This document shows positions 9,369 to 18,469 of a DNA stretch of 64,000 nucleotides, one piece after another. Numbering within the stretch: the stretch's first letter is position 1; each line of letters opens with the position of its first letter. This DNA comes from Planococcus sp. ISL-110 (lineage in GTDB: Bacteria > Bacillota > Bacilli > Bacillales_A > Planococcaceae), in contig NZ_JAGGPX010000020.1 in NCBI RefSeq assembly GCF_018613575.1, forward strand, positions 1 to 64,000, in the 5' to 3' direction. The position numbers and the translations under genes were made by a program. The notes beneath the pieces are model-generated. The model saw nothing but the letters and a program-made list of their open reading frames with translations, made no database searches and had not been told where the DNA came from.

Positions 9369-10262
9369 ATGTTATTAGGATCTCACGTATCAATGAGCGG
9401 CAAAGGGATGCTGCTTGCAGCAAGCGAAGAAGCCGCCTCTTACGGAGCGTCGACTTTCATGATTTATACGGGCGCTCCTCAGAATACACGCCGCAAACCA
9501 ATCGAAGACTTGAATATTGACGCTGGGCTTGCCCATATGGCGGCCAATAACTTAACGAATATTGTCGTCCATGCGCCGTATATCATCAATTTAGGCAATA
9601 CCCAAAAACCTGAAACTTTCGCACATGGCGTGGAATTTCTTCAAAAGGAAATCGAGCGGACAGCGGCACTGGGTGCAAAGCAAATCGTTCTGCATCCCGG
9701 CGCCCATGTCGGAGCTGGAGCGGATGCGGGAATCGCCAAAATCATCGAAGGCCTGAATGAAGTATTGACCCAGGATTATCCGGTCAATATCGCACTGGAG
9801 ACCATGGCAGGTAAAGGTACGGAATGCGGGCGCAGTTTTGAAGAAATCGCCGCGATCATCAATGGCGTGACCCACAACGAGCGCCTCTCGGTATGCTTTG
9901 ATACTTGCCACACGCATGATGCGGGCTACAACATCAAAGAAGATTTTAATGGAGTCCTGGAAGAGTTCGACCGCATTGTCGGCATCGATCGCCTCCAGGT
10001 GCTGCACATCAATGACAGCAAAAATGTTCGCGGAGCGGGCAAAGACCGCCACGAAAACATCGGCTTTGGTGAAATCGGCTTTGATGCCTTGAATGGAGTT
10101 GTCCATCACCCGGATCTTATGCACGTACCAAAAATCCTCGAGACGCCTTATGTCGGACTGGATGCTAAAAACAAAAAGCCGCCTTATGCATTTGAAATCG
10201 AAATGTTCAAAGCGGGCATTTTTTCGCCAGGCGCCATCGAAGAATTGAAATCTCCACTATAG
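9369..10262 (+). CDS. nfo: endonuclease IV (apurinic/apyrimidinic endonuclease)
   Basis: A 297-aa TIM-barrel AP endonuclease with three Zn ions for base-excision repair. The family signatures are [25 protein letters not shown] (with Zn-binding His and Asp) and LHINDSKN...[11 protein letters not shown]. The length is that of Bacillus YqfS. AAGGAG lies 8 nt upstream of the ATG. It forms an operon with cshB. The downstream zinc-uptake genes follow after a terminator and have their own promoter. Confidence 0.95.
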   Translation: MLLGSHVSMSGKGMLLAASEEAASYGASTFMIYTGAPQNTRRKPIEDLNIDAGLAHMAANNLTNIVVHAPYIINLGNTQKPETFAHGVEFLQKEIERTAALGAKQIVLHPGAHVGAGADAGIAKIIEGLNEVLTQDYPVNIALETMAGKGTECGRSFEEIAAIINGVTHNERLSVCFDTCHTHDAGYNIKEDFNGVLEEFDRIVGIDRLQVLHINDSKNVRGAGKDRHENIGFGEIGFDALNGVVHHPDLMHVPKILETPYVGLDAKNKKPPYAFEIEMFKAGIFSPGAIEELKSPL

Positions 10263-10268
10263 AGTTCA

Positions 10269-10320
10269 GAAGCTGAAGGCAGACCCATTTTTTAAGGGAA
10301 CTGTCTTCAGCTTCTTATTT
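10269..10320 (+). terminator. terminator of cshB-nfo
   Basis: GAAGCTGAAGGCAG pairs with CTGTCTTCAGCTTC (one G-T pair), followed by a T-rich run. Confidence 0.75.
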
Positions 10321-10507
10321 TTCATTTATCAGCAAGCGAAGAACATCTATAGAAAGGAGCGGAAGGCGGCGCTCCCGGCAGCTGGTGCCGTGACTTCTTA
10401 TATCTTTTATTGTATTGATCACAGAATAATCACGGCAAACTGTGAAGTTATTTAAGCTCAATCTATTTACATTACCGGTAAACTCTACTATACTTTTTTA
10501 AGGTAAA

Positions 10508-10522
10508 TCGTAATCATTATTA
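10508..10522 (+). promoter_or_regulatory. Zur operator (Zur box) of the zinc uptake operon
   Basis: TCGTAATCATTATTA matches 12 of 14 defined positions of the Bacillus Zur box TCGTAATNATTACGA. It lies 20 nt before the zurA start, placed to block transcription when zinc is sufficient. The regulator zur is the third gene of the same operon. Confidence 0.75.
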
Positions 10523-10541
10523 TTAGAAAAGAGGCGACACT

Positions 10542-11309
10542 ATGGTTGCGCCATTAATTGACATTAAAGACATCAGTTTTGAATATGAGCAGACAAAAGC
10601 GCTCCATAACATTTCCATGAAAGTGGAGGAAGGCGATTTTTTGGCGATTTTAGGTCCGAACGGCTCTGGAAAATCGACTTTGCTGAAAATCATGCTGGGG
10701 CTTATAAAACCAAGCAAAGGAAAGATCGAACTTTTTGGTGTGGATGCGAAGAATTTCAAGAACCGTGAATGGATCGGCTATGTATCGCAGAAGTCCAATT
10801 CGTTCAATTCAGGGTTCCCGGCGACTGTAGAGGAAGTGGTGGCAGGCGGTCTGGCCAAGAAAACCGGGTTGTTCCATCGTTTGCCGAAATCTGCTCACCA
10901 ACAAGTGGCGGAAGCGCTGGAAGCGGTCGGCATGCAGGACTTCATGGGCCGAAGCGTCAGCGAGCTGTCGGGCGGCCAACAACAGCGGATTTTCATCGCA
11001 CGGGCATTGGTGGCAAAACCAAAGATCCTGATTCTGGATGAACCGACTGTCGGTGTGGACCATCAGAATGTCCAGGCTTTCTATGACATGCTGGCCTCCC
11101 TGAACCGCGACAAGAATATTACATTGGTGCTGGTGACCCATGATGTCGATACCGTGACAGACCGTATCACGCATGTGGCCTGTTTAAACCAGACGATCCA
11201 CTTCCACGGATTCAAAGAGCAGCTTCACACAATGAGCGATGAGCAGCGCGAAGCGTGGTATGGCCATTCTGTCCGAAAAATTCACCATATCGGAGGAAGC
11301 CACGCATGA
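10542..11309 (+). CDS. zurA: zinc ABC transporter, ATP-binding protein
   Basis: A 255-aa ABC ATPase energising high-affinity Zn(II) import with the permease encoded next. It has Walker A GPNGSGKST, the Q-loop region YVSQKSNSFN, signature LSGGQQQR, Walker B ILILDEPT and the switch His in VTHDVD. It begins the zurA-zurM-zur operon. The ATGA overlap with zurM shows translational coupling. No substrate-binding lipoprotein (ZnuA/AdcA type) is in the operon, so it must be encoded elsewhere. Context with zur and a Zur box fixes the zinc role. An equivalent name is znuC. Confidence 0.9.
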   Translation: MVAPLIDIKDISFEYEQTKALHNISMKVEEGDFLAILGPNGSGKSTLLKIMLGLIKPSKGKIELFGVDAKNFKNREWIGYVSQKSNSFNSGFPATVEEVVAGGLAKKTGLFHRLPKSAHQQVAEALEAVGMQDFMGRSVSELSGGQQQRIFIARALVAKPKILILDEPTVGVDHQNVQAFYDMLASLNRDKNITLVLVTHDVDTVTDRITHVACLNQTIHFHGFKEQLHTMSDEQREAWYGHSVRKIHHIGGSHA

Positions 11310-12160
11310 TTGAAGCTATATTATCCTATGAATTTTTACAGAATGCCTTTGCGGCCGGCTTGATCATCGGAATCATCGCGCCGCTGCTTGGTGTATTTAT
11401 CGTCGTCCGCAGGCTTTCTCTCATTGCGGATGCCTTGAGCCATGTCACGCTTGCCGGAATCGCTGGAAGTTTGTATTTGAGCCAGAGCGTTGCTTCGTTG
11501 GCGCTCTTGAACCCTTTGTTCCTGGGTATTGCGGCCTCCGTTGCCGGTTCGGTGCTGATTGAACGTTTGAGAAGCCTCTACAAGCATTACGAGGAACTGG
11601 CTATCCCGATCATTTTGTCAGCGGGGATCGGTTTTGGCGCTATTTTCATTTCTCTGGCGCAGGGATTTTCCAATGACTTGTTCGGCTATTTGTTTGGATC
11701 TGTTTCAGCTGTCAGCAGGGAAGACCTGCTGATTGTGGCAGGAATCGCAGTCGTAGTGCTGGCATTCATCTATTTCTTCTTTAAGGAATTATTCGTTTTG
11801 TCTTTTGACGATGAGTACGCGAGAGCATCCGGCCTGCCTGCGAAGTGGATCCACTTCATGTTCATGATCATTACCGCTTTGGTCATTGCCGGATCCATGC
11901 GCATCGTCGGTATTCTACTGGTATCGTCACTAATGACGATTCCGGTTGCTACTGCTATGCGTGTCACGAAAAGCTTTAAGCAGACCATCATTCTGTCTAT
12001 CGTCTTTGGTGAAATTTCCGTCATCACAGGGCTTGTCACCGCTTTTTATTTTGATTTGGCGCCGGGTGGCACAATTGTGGTTACGTCCATCTTCCTGTTG
12101 CTCTTGGTCATCATTTATAAAAAAATCATGGTTTCACTTAAAAAAGGAGCGATCGCATGA
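11306..12160 (+). CDS. zurM: zinc ABC transporter, permease
   Basis: A 284-aa ABC-3 family membrane permease with about eight to nine hydrophobic helices. The start is the ATG at 11306, overlapping the zurA stop by 4 nt and preceded by GGAGG; an in-frame ATG at 11255 lies inside zurA without a binding site. VRRLSLIADALSHVTLAGIA is the conserved metal-permease loop. The last codons overlap the zur start (ATGA). An equivalent name is znuB. Confidence 0.9.
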   Translation: MIEAILSYEFLQNAFAAGLIIGIIAPLLGVFIVVRRLSLIADALSHVTLAGIAGSLYLSQSVASLALLNPLFLGIAASVAGSVLIERLRSLYKHYEELAIPIILSAGIGFGAIFISLAQGFSNDLFGYLFGSVSAVSREDLLIVAGIAVVVLAFIYFFFKELFVLSFDDEYARASGLPAKWIHFMFMIITALVIAGSMRIVGILLVSSLMTIPVATAMRVTKSFKQTIILSIVFGEISVITGLVTAFYFDLAPGGTIVVTSIFLLLLVIIYKKIMVSLKKGAIA

Positions 12161-12567
12161 ATTTAACCAATGCATGGAATATCCTGAAAGACAATGGCTT
12201 TAAAGAAACCTCAAAGCGCAACCAGATTTTGGAACTGTTTGCCAATGACGAACGCTATTTGACGGCTAGGGATTTGTTGGATGTCATGCAGAAGGATTAT
12301 CCAAGCATGAGCTATGACACGGTGTACCGGAATCTGGCGACTTTCGTATCGCTCGGCATTCTGGAGGAAACGGAGTTATCGGGTGAGCGGCATTTCCGGA
12401 TGCAATGCGAAAGCGACCATCATCATCATCATTTCATCTGTATGGACTGCGGCAAAATAAAGGAAATTCCGGTCTGTCCAATGGATATGTTGGGAGCCGC
12501 GTTGCCTGCATATGAGATTGCCAACCATAAGTTTGAAATATACGGGAAATGTCCCGAATGCAAATAA
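12157..12567 (+). CDS. zur: zinc-responsive Fur-family repressor Zur
   Basis: A 136-aa Fur-superfamily regulator. It has a winged-helix DNA-binding half with SYDTVYRNLATFVSLGI. A run of five His follows (CESDHHHHHF). Two CxxC pairs (CMDCGK and CPECK) form the structural Zn site. It is the last gene of the zinc operon and is coupled to zurM by a 4-nt overlap, so it represses its own operon through the upstream Zur box. The same arrangement exists in Listeria (zurAM-zurR). A Fur or PerR assignment is less likely, given the context. Confidence 0.92.
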   Translation: MNLTNAWNILKDNGFKETSKRNQILELFANDERYLTARDLLDVMQKDYPSMSYDTVYRNLATFVSLGILEETELSGERHFRMQCESDHHHHHFICMDCGKIKEIPVCPMDMLGAALPAYEIANHKFEIYGKCPECK

Positions 12568-12604
12568 AAGCGAGAGTGGGAAAACCCCACTCTCGCTTTT
12601 ATTT
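12566..12604. terminator. shared terminator of zur and yqfW
   Basis: A perfect 15-bp stem, AAAAGCGAGAGTGGG with CCCACTCTCGCTTTT, with a 5-nt loop. It is placed between convergent genes. Confidence 0.9.
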
Positions 12605-12615
12605 GTTTAGAACAA

Positions 12616-13206
12616 TTATTTACCGCTCAATGTCTTTTGGATGCTGAATTCATTGTGCACCCATTCATTCGCTTCGAGCCAATCATAGACGCGTATAACA
12701 TTGTTAGGAATCGGCTGCCGGTTATAAGGTGTATCGAACAGTACCACGGGTATGTCCAGCTCTTCAGCGATTTCCACGGCATTATCGTGTTTATCCTCGA
12801 AGAACAAATGGACATTGTGGCGTTTTGCTGTTTCGATTTTCTTGTGCGAACCGATCAATTCAATGTGGTCATAGGCGATGGCGTGTTCTGCAAACCAATC
12901 GAAAGTGATGTCACGGACATTGTCGCCTCTGGCAGAAATGTAATACAGTTCGTATTGGTCTTTCCAATTGTTCAGGATCTTCTTGGCATTTTCAGAAACC
13001 GGAGAAGCCGCGTAGATCTGCGGCTCGGAATCCCGAAACCAGGAATAGAATTCACCTTGAGCCAAATGGGGAAGGGCGGCGGTCAAATCATATTCCTTGA
13101 TATCGTCCAATGTCAATTCACTCTTAAACTTTTCGTTTATATGAGAAATCAATGACGATGGCGAAGTCACTGTTCCATCAATATCAATGCCAAAACGGTA
13201 TCTCAT
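12616..13206 (-). CDS. yqfW: HAD-type putative 5-prime nucleotidase YqfW
   Basis: A 196-aa protein of the HAD superfamily. Motif I is GIDIDGTVTSPS near the N terminus (DxDGT nucleophile). Motif II is YISARGDN. A late FFEDKHDNAVEIAEELDIPV carries the acidic motif IV. The order zur-yqfW-ispG matches B. subtilis. Members are annotated as nucleotidases, but the substrate is not established. The start lies 12 nt downstream of the ispG stop region on the same strand, so the two are likely co-transcribed. Confidence 0.75.
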   Translation of the reverse strand: MRYRFGIDIDGTVTSPSSLISHINEKFKSELTLDDIKEYDLTAALPHLAQGEFYSWFRDSEPQIYAASPVSENAKKILNNWKDQYELYYISARGDNVRDITFDWFAEHAIAYDHIELIGSHKKIETAKRHNVHLFFEDKHDNAVEIAEELDIPVVLFDTPYNRQPIPNNVIRVYDWLEANEWVHNEFSIQKTLSGK

Positions 13207-13218
13207 TTGCTCACAACC

Positions 13219-14340
13219 TTATGCTTGTTGTTGTTCCATTTCTTTTTTCTCTGCGGCTTGCTTCGCGAAATATTGTTCCGCTAATTTATCGATTTCAATT
13301 TTCAATTCATCAACCATTGTTGCCTCGGGAACTTTACGGACAGTTTTGCCGTTCATGAACAGCAAGCCTTCTCCGCGTGCACCCGCGATGCCGATATCGG
13401 CTTCACGGGCTTCACCGGGTCCGTTTACTGCGCAGCCCAGTACAGCCACTTTCAAAGGTGCTTTGATGTGGGAGATGTATTCTTCCACTTCATTGGCGAT
13501 GGTGATCAAGTCGATTTCAATGCGTCCACATGTCGGGCATGAAATCAAGGTTGCCGCATTTGAGGAAAGGCCGAAGATCTTCAGCATTTCACGTGCCACT
13601 TTGACTTCCTCGACAGGATCGGCACTCAGCGATACACGAAGCGTGTTGCCGATGCCTTTGGCGAATAATGCGCCAAGGCCAGCTGCGCTTTTTACAGTGC
13701 CGGAAAACAGAGTGCCGGATTCCGTGATACCAAGATGCAATGGATAATCGAATGCTTTTGACGCCAATTCATATGCTTCAACAGCCAGGCTGACATCCGA
13801 TGCTTTCAATGAAACGATGATGTCATGGAAATCCAGGTCTTCGAGGATCTTAATGTGGTGAAGGGCACTTTCGACCATACCTTCAGCAGTCGGGTAGCCG
13901 TATTTTTCCAGAATTTTGCGTTCAAGCGAACCGGCGTTGACACCGATGCGAATAGGAATGCCTTTAGCTTTTGCGGCATTGACAACAGCTTCCACTTTTT
14001 CGCGGCGTCCGATGTTGCCCGGGTTGATGCGGATTTTATCTGCACCCTGTTCGATGGCTATCAAAGCTAATTTATAATCAAAATGAATATCCACTACTAA
14101 TGGAATGTTGATGCGCTCTTTGATGGCGCCAATCGAATAGGCAGCGCGTTCATCGGGACAGGCTACACGGACGATTTGGCAACCTGCTTCTTCCAAGCGT
14201 AAAATTTCAGCAACCGTGGCTTCCACGTCATGGGTTTTGGTGGTTGCCATACTTTGTATAAATAATTCATTACTGCCGCCGATCGTCAAATCTCCGACTT
14301 TCACAGGGCGTGTCTTTGAACGGTGTGTCATTTCGCTCAT
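13219..14340 (-). CDS. ispG: 4-hydroxy-3-methylbut-2-en-1-yl diphosphate synthase (flavodoxin)
   Basis: The sixth step of the MEP pathway, converting MEcPP to HMBPP with a [4Fe-4S] cluster. It has 373 aa. The TIM-barrel part starts [18 protein letters not shown]. The cluster Cys residues lie in [11 protein letters not shown] and [16 protein letters not shown]. The GAGGAGA-type binding site (AAGGAGAG) is just upstream of the ATG. It precedes yqfW on the minus strand, as in Bacillus. Confidence 0.95.
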   Translation of the reverse strand: MSEMTHRSKTRPVKVGDLTIGGSNELFIQSMATTKTHDVEATVAEILRLEEAGCQIVRVACPDERAAYSIGAIKERINIPLVVDIHFDYKLALIAIEQGADKIRINPGNIGRREKVEAVVNAAKAKGIPIRIGVNAGSLERKILEKYGYPTAEGMVESALHHIKILEDLDFHDIIVSLKASDVSLAVEAYELASKAFDYPLHLGITESGTLFSGTVKSAAGLGALFAKGIGNTLRVSLSADPVEEVKVAREMLKIFGLSSNAATLISCPTCGRIEIDLITIANEVEEYISHIKAPLKVAVLGCAVNGPGEAREADIGIAGARGEGLLFMNGKTVRKVPEATMVDELKIEIDKLAEQYFAKQAAEKKEMEQQQA

Positions 14341-14527
14341 GAAAAAATCTCTCCTTTTTAATGATGGCCTAATCTATCGGCTCACCTATCTTTGTCCAAC
14401 AATTGCCGGTCTCCCGAAAGTTGTCGGCTCAATTCCATTACCTATAGCCATTTTAGCAGTGTAGCGCTTGAAAAGACAAGAAAGACGGCTGAATACTGGC
14501 TTACTTTACATAAAATTTACCTTCGGA

Positions 14528-15040
14528 TTATTTCTTTTGAAGCGGTGGTTTTTTGGGGTAGTAGCCGATCGCTAAATACAAATAGAGAAGAGTCAACAGG
14601 CTGGTGGCCAAAGAGACGTACAAGCCCAAATCGAAAAAGCTCAATATAAATGCCAATAATGTCGGAACTGTGACACTGAGAGCAGTGGTCCTCCATAGAT
14701 GGCGGTATTCACCTCGGCGCTTTCTGGCATTCAAAATCACTAAGGCAATCGAGGCAAACAAACTGATTTTGATAAAATGATAAAGCGTAGTGGAGACAAA
14801 CAAAAAAACCAAAGCGAATGGATACAGCAGCCATTCAATTTCCTCCACAAACTCCATGAGTCCAGCCATACTGCCCGTGGAATCGCCTAAACCGTAAATC
14901 CATTCGATAAAAGAGACAATTGTCAAAAGACCCACAAAGAGGAAGATAAACTGCATGATCTTACCGATAGTCATAATACGGACGGCAGCCTGCTTTTTAG
15001 GTTCCATTAAACTCGCTTTGAATAATTGGTATATATTCAA
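14528..15040 (-). CDS. DUF1189 family membrane protein
   Basis: A hydrophobic protein of about 170 aa with four or five predicted membrane helices and the N-terminal IYQLFKASL motif usual in DUF1189 proteins. The frame also has an ATG at 15046, but the AAGGAAG site abuts it. The TTG at 15040, 6 nt further on, is better spaced, so I use it. The position between ispG and the sodA region fits the yqgA/yqgB part of the Bacillus map. The function is unknown. Confidence 0.65.
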   Translation of the reverse strand: MNIYQLFKASLMEPKKQAAVRIMTIGKIMQFIFLFVGLLTIVSFIEWIYGLGDSTGSMAGLMEFVEEIEWLLYPFALVFLFVSTTLYHFIKISLFASIALVILNARKRRGEYRHLWRTTALSVTVPTLLAFILSFFDLGLYVSLATSLLTLLYLYLAIGYYPKKPPLQKK

Positions 15041-15208
15041 GATCATCTTCCTTTCATCTATATAATAATCGTAACATGCCGGCAGGAGAAAAAAACGCTG
15101 CTTTGTTACGGGAATGTAAATTTTAAATAAAGGTGTTTACAAATTCTTATTAAACTATTCATAATAGGATGGGTGTGAATATGAAAATTTAGGAGTTGAA
15201 TAAGTATC

Positions 15209-16840
15209 GTGGAAATGAACTGGCAAGAAATCCTCTTTTCCTTCTTCGGTGGATTAGGGATTTTCTTATTCTCAATTAAGTTTATGGGTGACGCTTTGCA
15301 AAAAGCTGCGGGCGATAAACTTCGCGACATCCTCGACCGCTTTACAACCAATCCATTCATGGGTGTGTTGGTCGGGATTATCGTTACTATCTTAATACAA
15401 TCAAGTTCAGGTACTACCGTGATCGTCGTTGGTTTGGTAAGTGCCGGATTTATGACATTGAGACAAGCGATTGGTGTCATCATGGGAGCGAACATTGGAA
15501 CCACGGTGACCGCCTTTATCATTGGGCTGGATGTAGGGGCTTATGCTTTGCCGATCATGGCAGTTGGAGCCGCAATGATTTTCTTTGTCAAGAAAAATCA
15601 GATTCAAAACATCGGGCAGGTCATTTTTGGTTTTGGCGGTCTGTTCTACGGCATGGAATTGATGAGCGGGGGCATGAAGCCGCTTCGTGAATTGCCGGCC
15701 TTTATCGACATGACAATCAATTTGAGTGAATTTCCGGTTCTGGGAGTTGCCGTTGGAACGGTCTTTACGTTGATTGTGCAGAGTTCGAGTGGGACGGTAG
15801 CCATTCTCCAAGGTCTTTACGATGAAGAAATCCTGACGCTTGGAGCATCTCTGCCGGTCCTGTTCGGAGACAATATCGGAACGACCATCACAGCGGTTCT
15901 TGCGGCATTGGGCACTTCCATCGCGGCCCGCCGTGCTGCAGCAGTACACGTGCTGTTCAATATTCTAGGGTCGGTCATCTTCTTGATTTTGCTGGTTCCT
16001 TTTACTGCTTACGTAGAATGGATCTCCGGTGTACTGGCATTAGAACCGAGAATGCAGATTGCTTTTGCGCATGGTTCATTTAACGTAGCGAATACAATTA
16101 TTCAATTTCCATTAATAGGTGCCTGGGCATACTTGGTGACAAAAGCCATTCCGGGCGAGGAAGTCCTGGTAGAATTTAAACCAAAGCATCTCGATATCCA
16201 CTTTATCGAGCAATCTCCTTCGATTGCGCTTGGACAGGCAAAAGAGGAAATCCTGCGCATGGGCGCTTATTCGGTCCAAGGGCTGCAGGAAACCTATTCA
16301 TATTTGATGACGAAGAGCAAAAAGCATGCAGAAATGGGTTACCAGCTGGAAGATGCCATCAATAACCTGGACAGCAAGATTACAGACTATCTGGTTTTGA
16401 TTTCAGCAGAATCTATTTCAGCAGCCGACTCGACTCGCCATACAATGCTAATGGAGACAGTTCGCGATATCGAGCGGATTGGAGACCATTTTGAAAACAT
16501 CATTGAACTGGTCGATTACCAGGAAAACAACAAAGTGAAAATTACAGCGGATGCAATGGAAGATTTAACGGAGATGTTCACTTTAACCATTGCTACAGTT
16601 GAAAAAGCACTTAATGCGTTGAATACGACAAGCCATGAGCTGGCTCGTGAAGTCGCAGAACAGGAAGACCTGATCGATAAGATGGAACGTAAATTCCGCA
16701 AAAAACATATTTTGCGCTTAAATGATGGCTTATGTACGGCACAAGCCGGAATCGTTTTTGTCGACATTGTCAGCAACCTGGAACGAGTTGGTGACCATTC
16801 AGTAAATATTGCAGAAGCAATCCTAGGCAACCGCGCTTAA
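15209..16840 (+). CDS. Na+/phosphate cotransporter with C-terminal PhoU domain
   Basis: A 543-aa transporter of the NptA/YjbB (PNaS) family, expected to move inorganic phosphate with sodium across the membrane. Two inverted-repeat signatures are visible, QSSSGTTVIVVGLVSAG (about 69-85) and QSSSGTVAILQG (about 191-202), within about eight helices. The last 200 residues are soluble and PhoU-like (helical, with IERIGDHFENI and LERVGDHSVNIAE repeats). The start is GTG, with AGGAG 13 nt upstream. The ATG two codons later is an alternative. Direction of transport (uptake or efflux) cannot be told. Confidence 0.88.
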   Translation: MEMNWQEILFSFFGGLGIFLFSIKFMGDALQKAAGDKLRDILDRFTTNPFMGVLVGIIVTILIQSSSGTTVIVVGLVSAGFMTLRQAIGVIMGANIGTTVTAFIIGLDVGAYALPIMAVGAAMIFFVKKNQIQNIGQVIFGFGGLFYGMELMSGGMKPLRELPAFIDMTINLSEFPVLGVAVGTVFTLIVQSSSGTVAILQGLYDEEILTLGASLPVLFGDNIGTTITAVLAALGTSIAARRAAAVHVLFNILGSVIFLILLVPFTAYVEWISGVLALEPRMQIAFAHGSFNVANTIIQFPLIGAWAYLVTKAIPGEEVLVEFKPKHLDIHFIEQSPSIALGQAKEEILRMGAYSVQGLQETYSYLMTKSKKHAEMGYQLEDAINNLDSKITDYLVLISAESISAADSTRHTMLMETVRDIERIGDHFENIIELVDYQENNKVKITADAMEDLTEMFTLTIATVEKALNALNTTSHELAREVAEQEDLIDKMERKFRKKHILRLNDGLCTAQAGIVFVDIVSNLERVGDHSVNIAEAILGNRA

Positions 16841-16852
16841 AAAAAGAAAAAC

Positions 16853-16995
16853 GAAAGCGCCTGTATAGAACCGACAGGCTTAAGGCGGTTTGCCGAATTG
16901 GCGTTTTGTGCCGCACAGGCAAAGGGACTTAAGACCCCGAGGTTCTAGGCGCTGAAGTCTGGACAAAGAAAAGCGGAAGCAGCCGAAAGCGGAAG
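16853..16995. repeat. dispersed palindromic intergenic repeat, copy 1
   Basis: The outer arms AGCGCC...TAGAACC and GGTTCTAGGCGCT are inverted. An inner GGCTTAAG/GACTTAAG pair is also present. Read in reverse complement it contains GGCTGCTTCCGC followed by TTTCTTTGTCCAGACT. That closely matches the start of the repeats at 46957-47225 on the other strand. It lies in the gap after the Na/Pi cotransporter gene. Confidence 0.6.
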
Positions 16996-17033
16996 CGGAA
17001 ATAACCTGAAATGGCAGAACTCAAAACACAAAA

Positions 17034-17099
17034 TAGCCTCTCTTTCATCCTGCTTTACATTTTAAAAAATGTAGGGCACGATAGAAGAGAGCTTTTTTT
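17034..17099 (+). terminator. terminator after the Na/Pi cotransporter gene
   Basis: A long interrupted hairpin, AGCCTCTCTTTCATC with GATAGAAGAGAGCT plus an inner TTTACATTTT/AAAATGTAGG stem, ends in TTTTTTT just before the yqgC binding site. Confidence 0.65.
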
Positions 17100-17115
17100 A
17101 TAGGGAGGGTTACAG

Positions 17116-17595
17116 ATGGAAATTGTCGGCTGGATTGTTATCCTGCTATGTTTCGTAATCGGTTTTATCGGCTTGATTTACCCGATCATTCCCGCAGTCC
17201 TGTTTGTCTTTGGTGGCTTTATCATGTATGGGCTGTTTTTCAGCTTCAGCGATTTGCCCTGGTGGTTTTGGGCGATCCAAAGCTTGTTCGTGATTTTGTT
17301 GTTTGGCGCGGATGCCATTGCCAACGCTTTTGGCGTCAAAAAATTCGGAGGTTCGAGAGCCGGACTTTGGGGCAGTACGATTGGACTGATCATCGGTCCG
17401 TTTATCATTCCGATTATCGGTATTTTGATCGGCCCTTTCCTTGGCGCAATCATTGCGGAAATCCTTGTTAATAAATCGTCCCTGAAAAAGTCGTTCCTGT
17501 CGGGCATCGGATCGGTAGTCGGATTTATCACTTCCGTCGTCACAAAAGGAATTATTCAGGTCGTTATGGTTTCCATCTTCTTTTTTACAATCTAG
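17116..17595 (+). CDS. yqgC: DUF456 family membrane protein YqgC
   Basis: A 159-aa protein with about five hydrophobic helices and glycine-rich loops (GSRAGLWGSTIGLIIGP). This is the pattern of DUF456 proteins. It lies directly upstream of sodA, as yqgC does in B. subtilis. AGGGAGG precedes the ATG. The function is unknown. Confidence 0.75.
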   Translation: MEIVGWIVILLCFVIGFIGLIYPIIPAVLFVFGGFIMYGLFFSFSDLPWWFWAIQSLFVILLFGADAIANAFGVKKFGGSRAGLWGSTIGLIIGPFIIPIIGILIGPFLGAIIAEILVNKSSLKKSFLSGIGSVVGFITSVVTKGIIQVVMVSIFFFTI

Positions 17596-17749
17596 GCCAG
17601 TTTTTCGGCAAGGTTCCACGTGCTGTTAAATCAGGATAAATCAGTCAAAGGTCTGAATAAAAGGATTTGCCGTGCATTATGTTTGTACAGGTCTAGAAAT
17701 TTTGATAGGCTAAGAAGGTAGACCAATAGACTCAAGGAGGAATTTAATT

Positions 17750-18358
17750 ATGGCATATGAATTACCGGAATTACCTTACGCGTATGACGCACTTGAACCA
17801 CACATCGACAAAGAAACGATGAATATTCACCACACAAAACACCATAACACGTACATTACAAACGTAAATGCGGCTTTAGAAGGCCACGATGACTTAGCTT
17901 CAAAATCAGTGGAAGAACTTATTGCTGATCTGGATGCAGTTCCTGAATCTGCACGTACTGCAGTCCGCAACAATGGTGGCGGACACGCGAACCACTCGTT
18001 GTTCTGGAAACTTTTATCTCCGAGCGGCGGCGGCAACCCAACGGGCGCTCTAGGCGAAGCAATCAACAGCAAATTCGGAAGCTTTGACGAATTCAAAGAG
18101 AAATTCGCTGCTGCCGGCAAAACACGTTTTGGATCTGGCTGGGCTTGGCTTGTTCTTTCAAACGGAGAGCTAGAAATCATGTCGACTCCTAACCAGGACT
18201 CTCCATTGATGGAAGGCAAAACACCATTGCTTGGACTTGACGTATGGGAGCATGCTTACTACTTGAAATACCAAAACAAACGTCCGGATTACATCAATGC
18301 ATTCTGGAACGTTGTAAATTGGGAAGAAGCTTCAAACCGTTACGAAACAGCAAAATAA
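17750..18358 (+). CDS. sodA: superoxide dismutase (Mn/Fe type)
   Basis: A 202-aa cytoplasmic superoxide dismutase. The metal ligands lie in [12 protein letters not shown] (first His), NHSLFW (second His) and [18 protein letters not shown] (Asp and His). The signature DVWEHAYY is intact. Gly/Gln positions ([16 protein letters not shown]) suggest the Mn form, as in Bacillus SodA. AAGGAGG lies 9 nt before the ATG. A single-gene unit ending in a strong terminator. Confidence 0.95.
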   Translation: MAYELPELPYAYDALEPHIDKETMNIHHTKHHNTYITNVNAALEGHDDLASKSVEELIADLDAVPESARTAVRNNGGGHANHSLFWKLLSPSGGGNPTGALGEAINSKFGSFDEFKEKFAAAGKTRFGSGWAWLVLSNGELEIMSTPNQDSPLMEGKTPLLGLDVWEHAYYLKYQNKRPDYINAFWNVVNWEEASNRYETAK

Positions 18359-18378
18359 TTGCCGACAATTGAAACTTT

Positions 18379-18418
18379 ACACACACTTTTTCGTCTGAAA
18401 AAGTGTGTGTTTTTTTTA
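18379..18418 (+). terminator. terminator of sodA
   Basis: A perfect ACACACACTTTTTC/GAAAAAGTGTGTGT stem, followed by eight T. Confidence 0.88.
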
Positions 18419-18469
18419 TGTGATGATATACTGGTAAGTGGATATTTTTGCGAAAGGAGCAACCACCTC

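Noticed and set aside
15407-15949. 180-codon minus-strand open frame
   Set aside because: Lies inside the Na/Pi cotransporter gene; composition (His/Arg/Asn/Gln-rich) is typical of antisense shadow.
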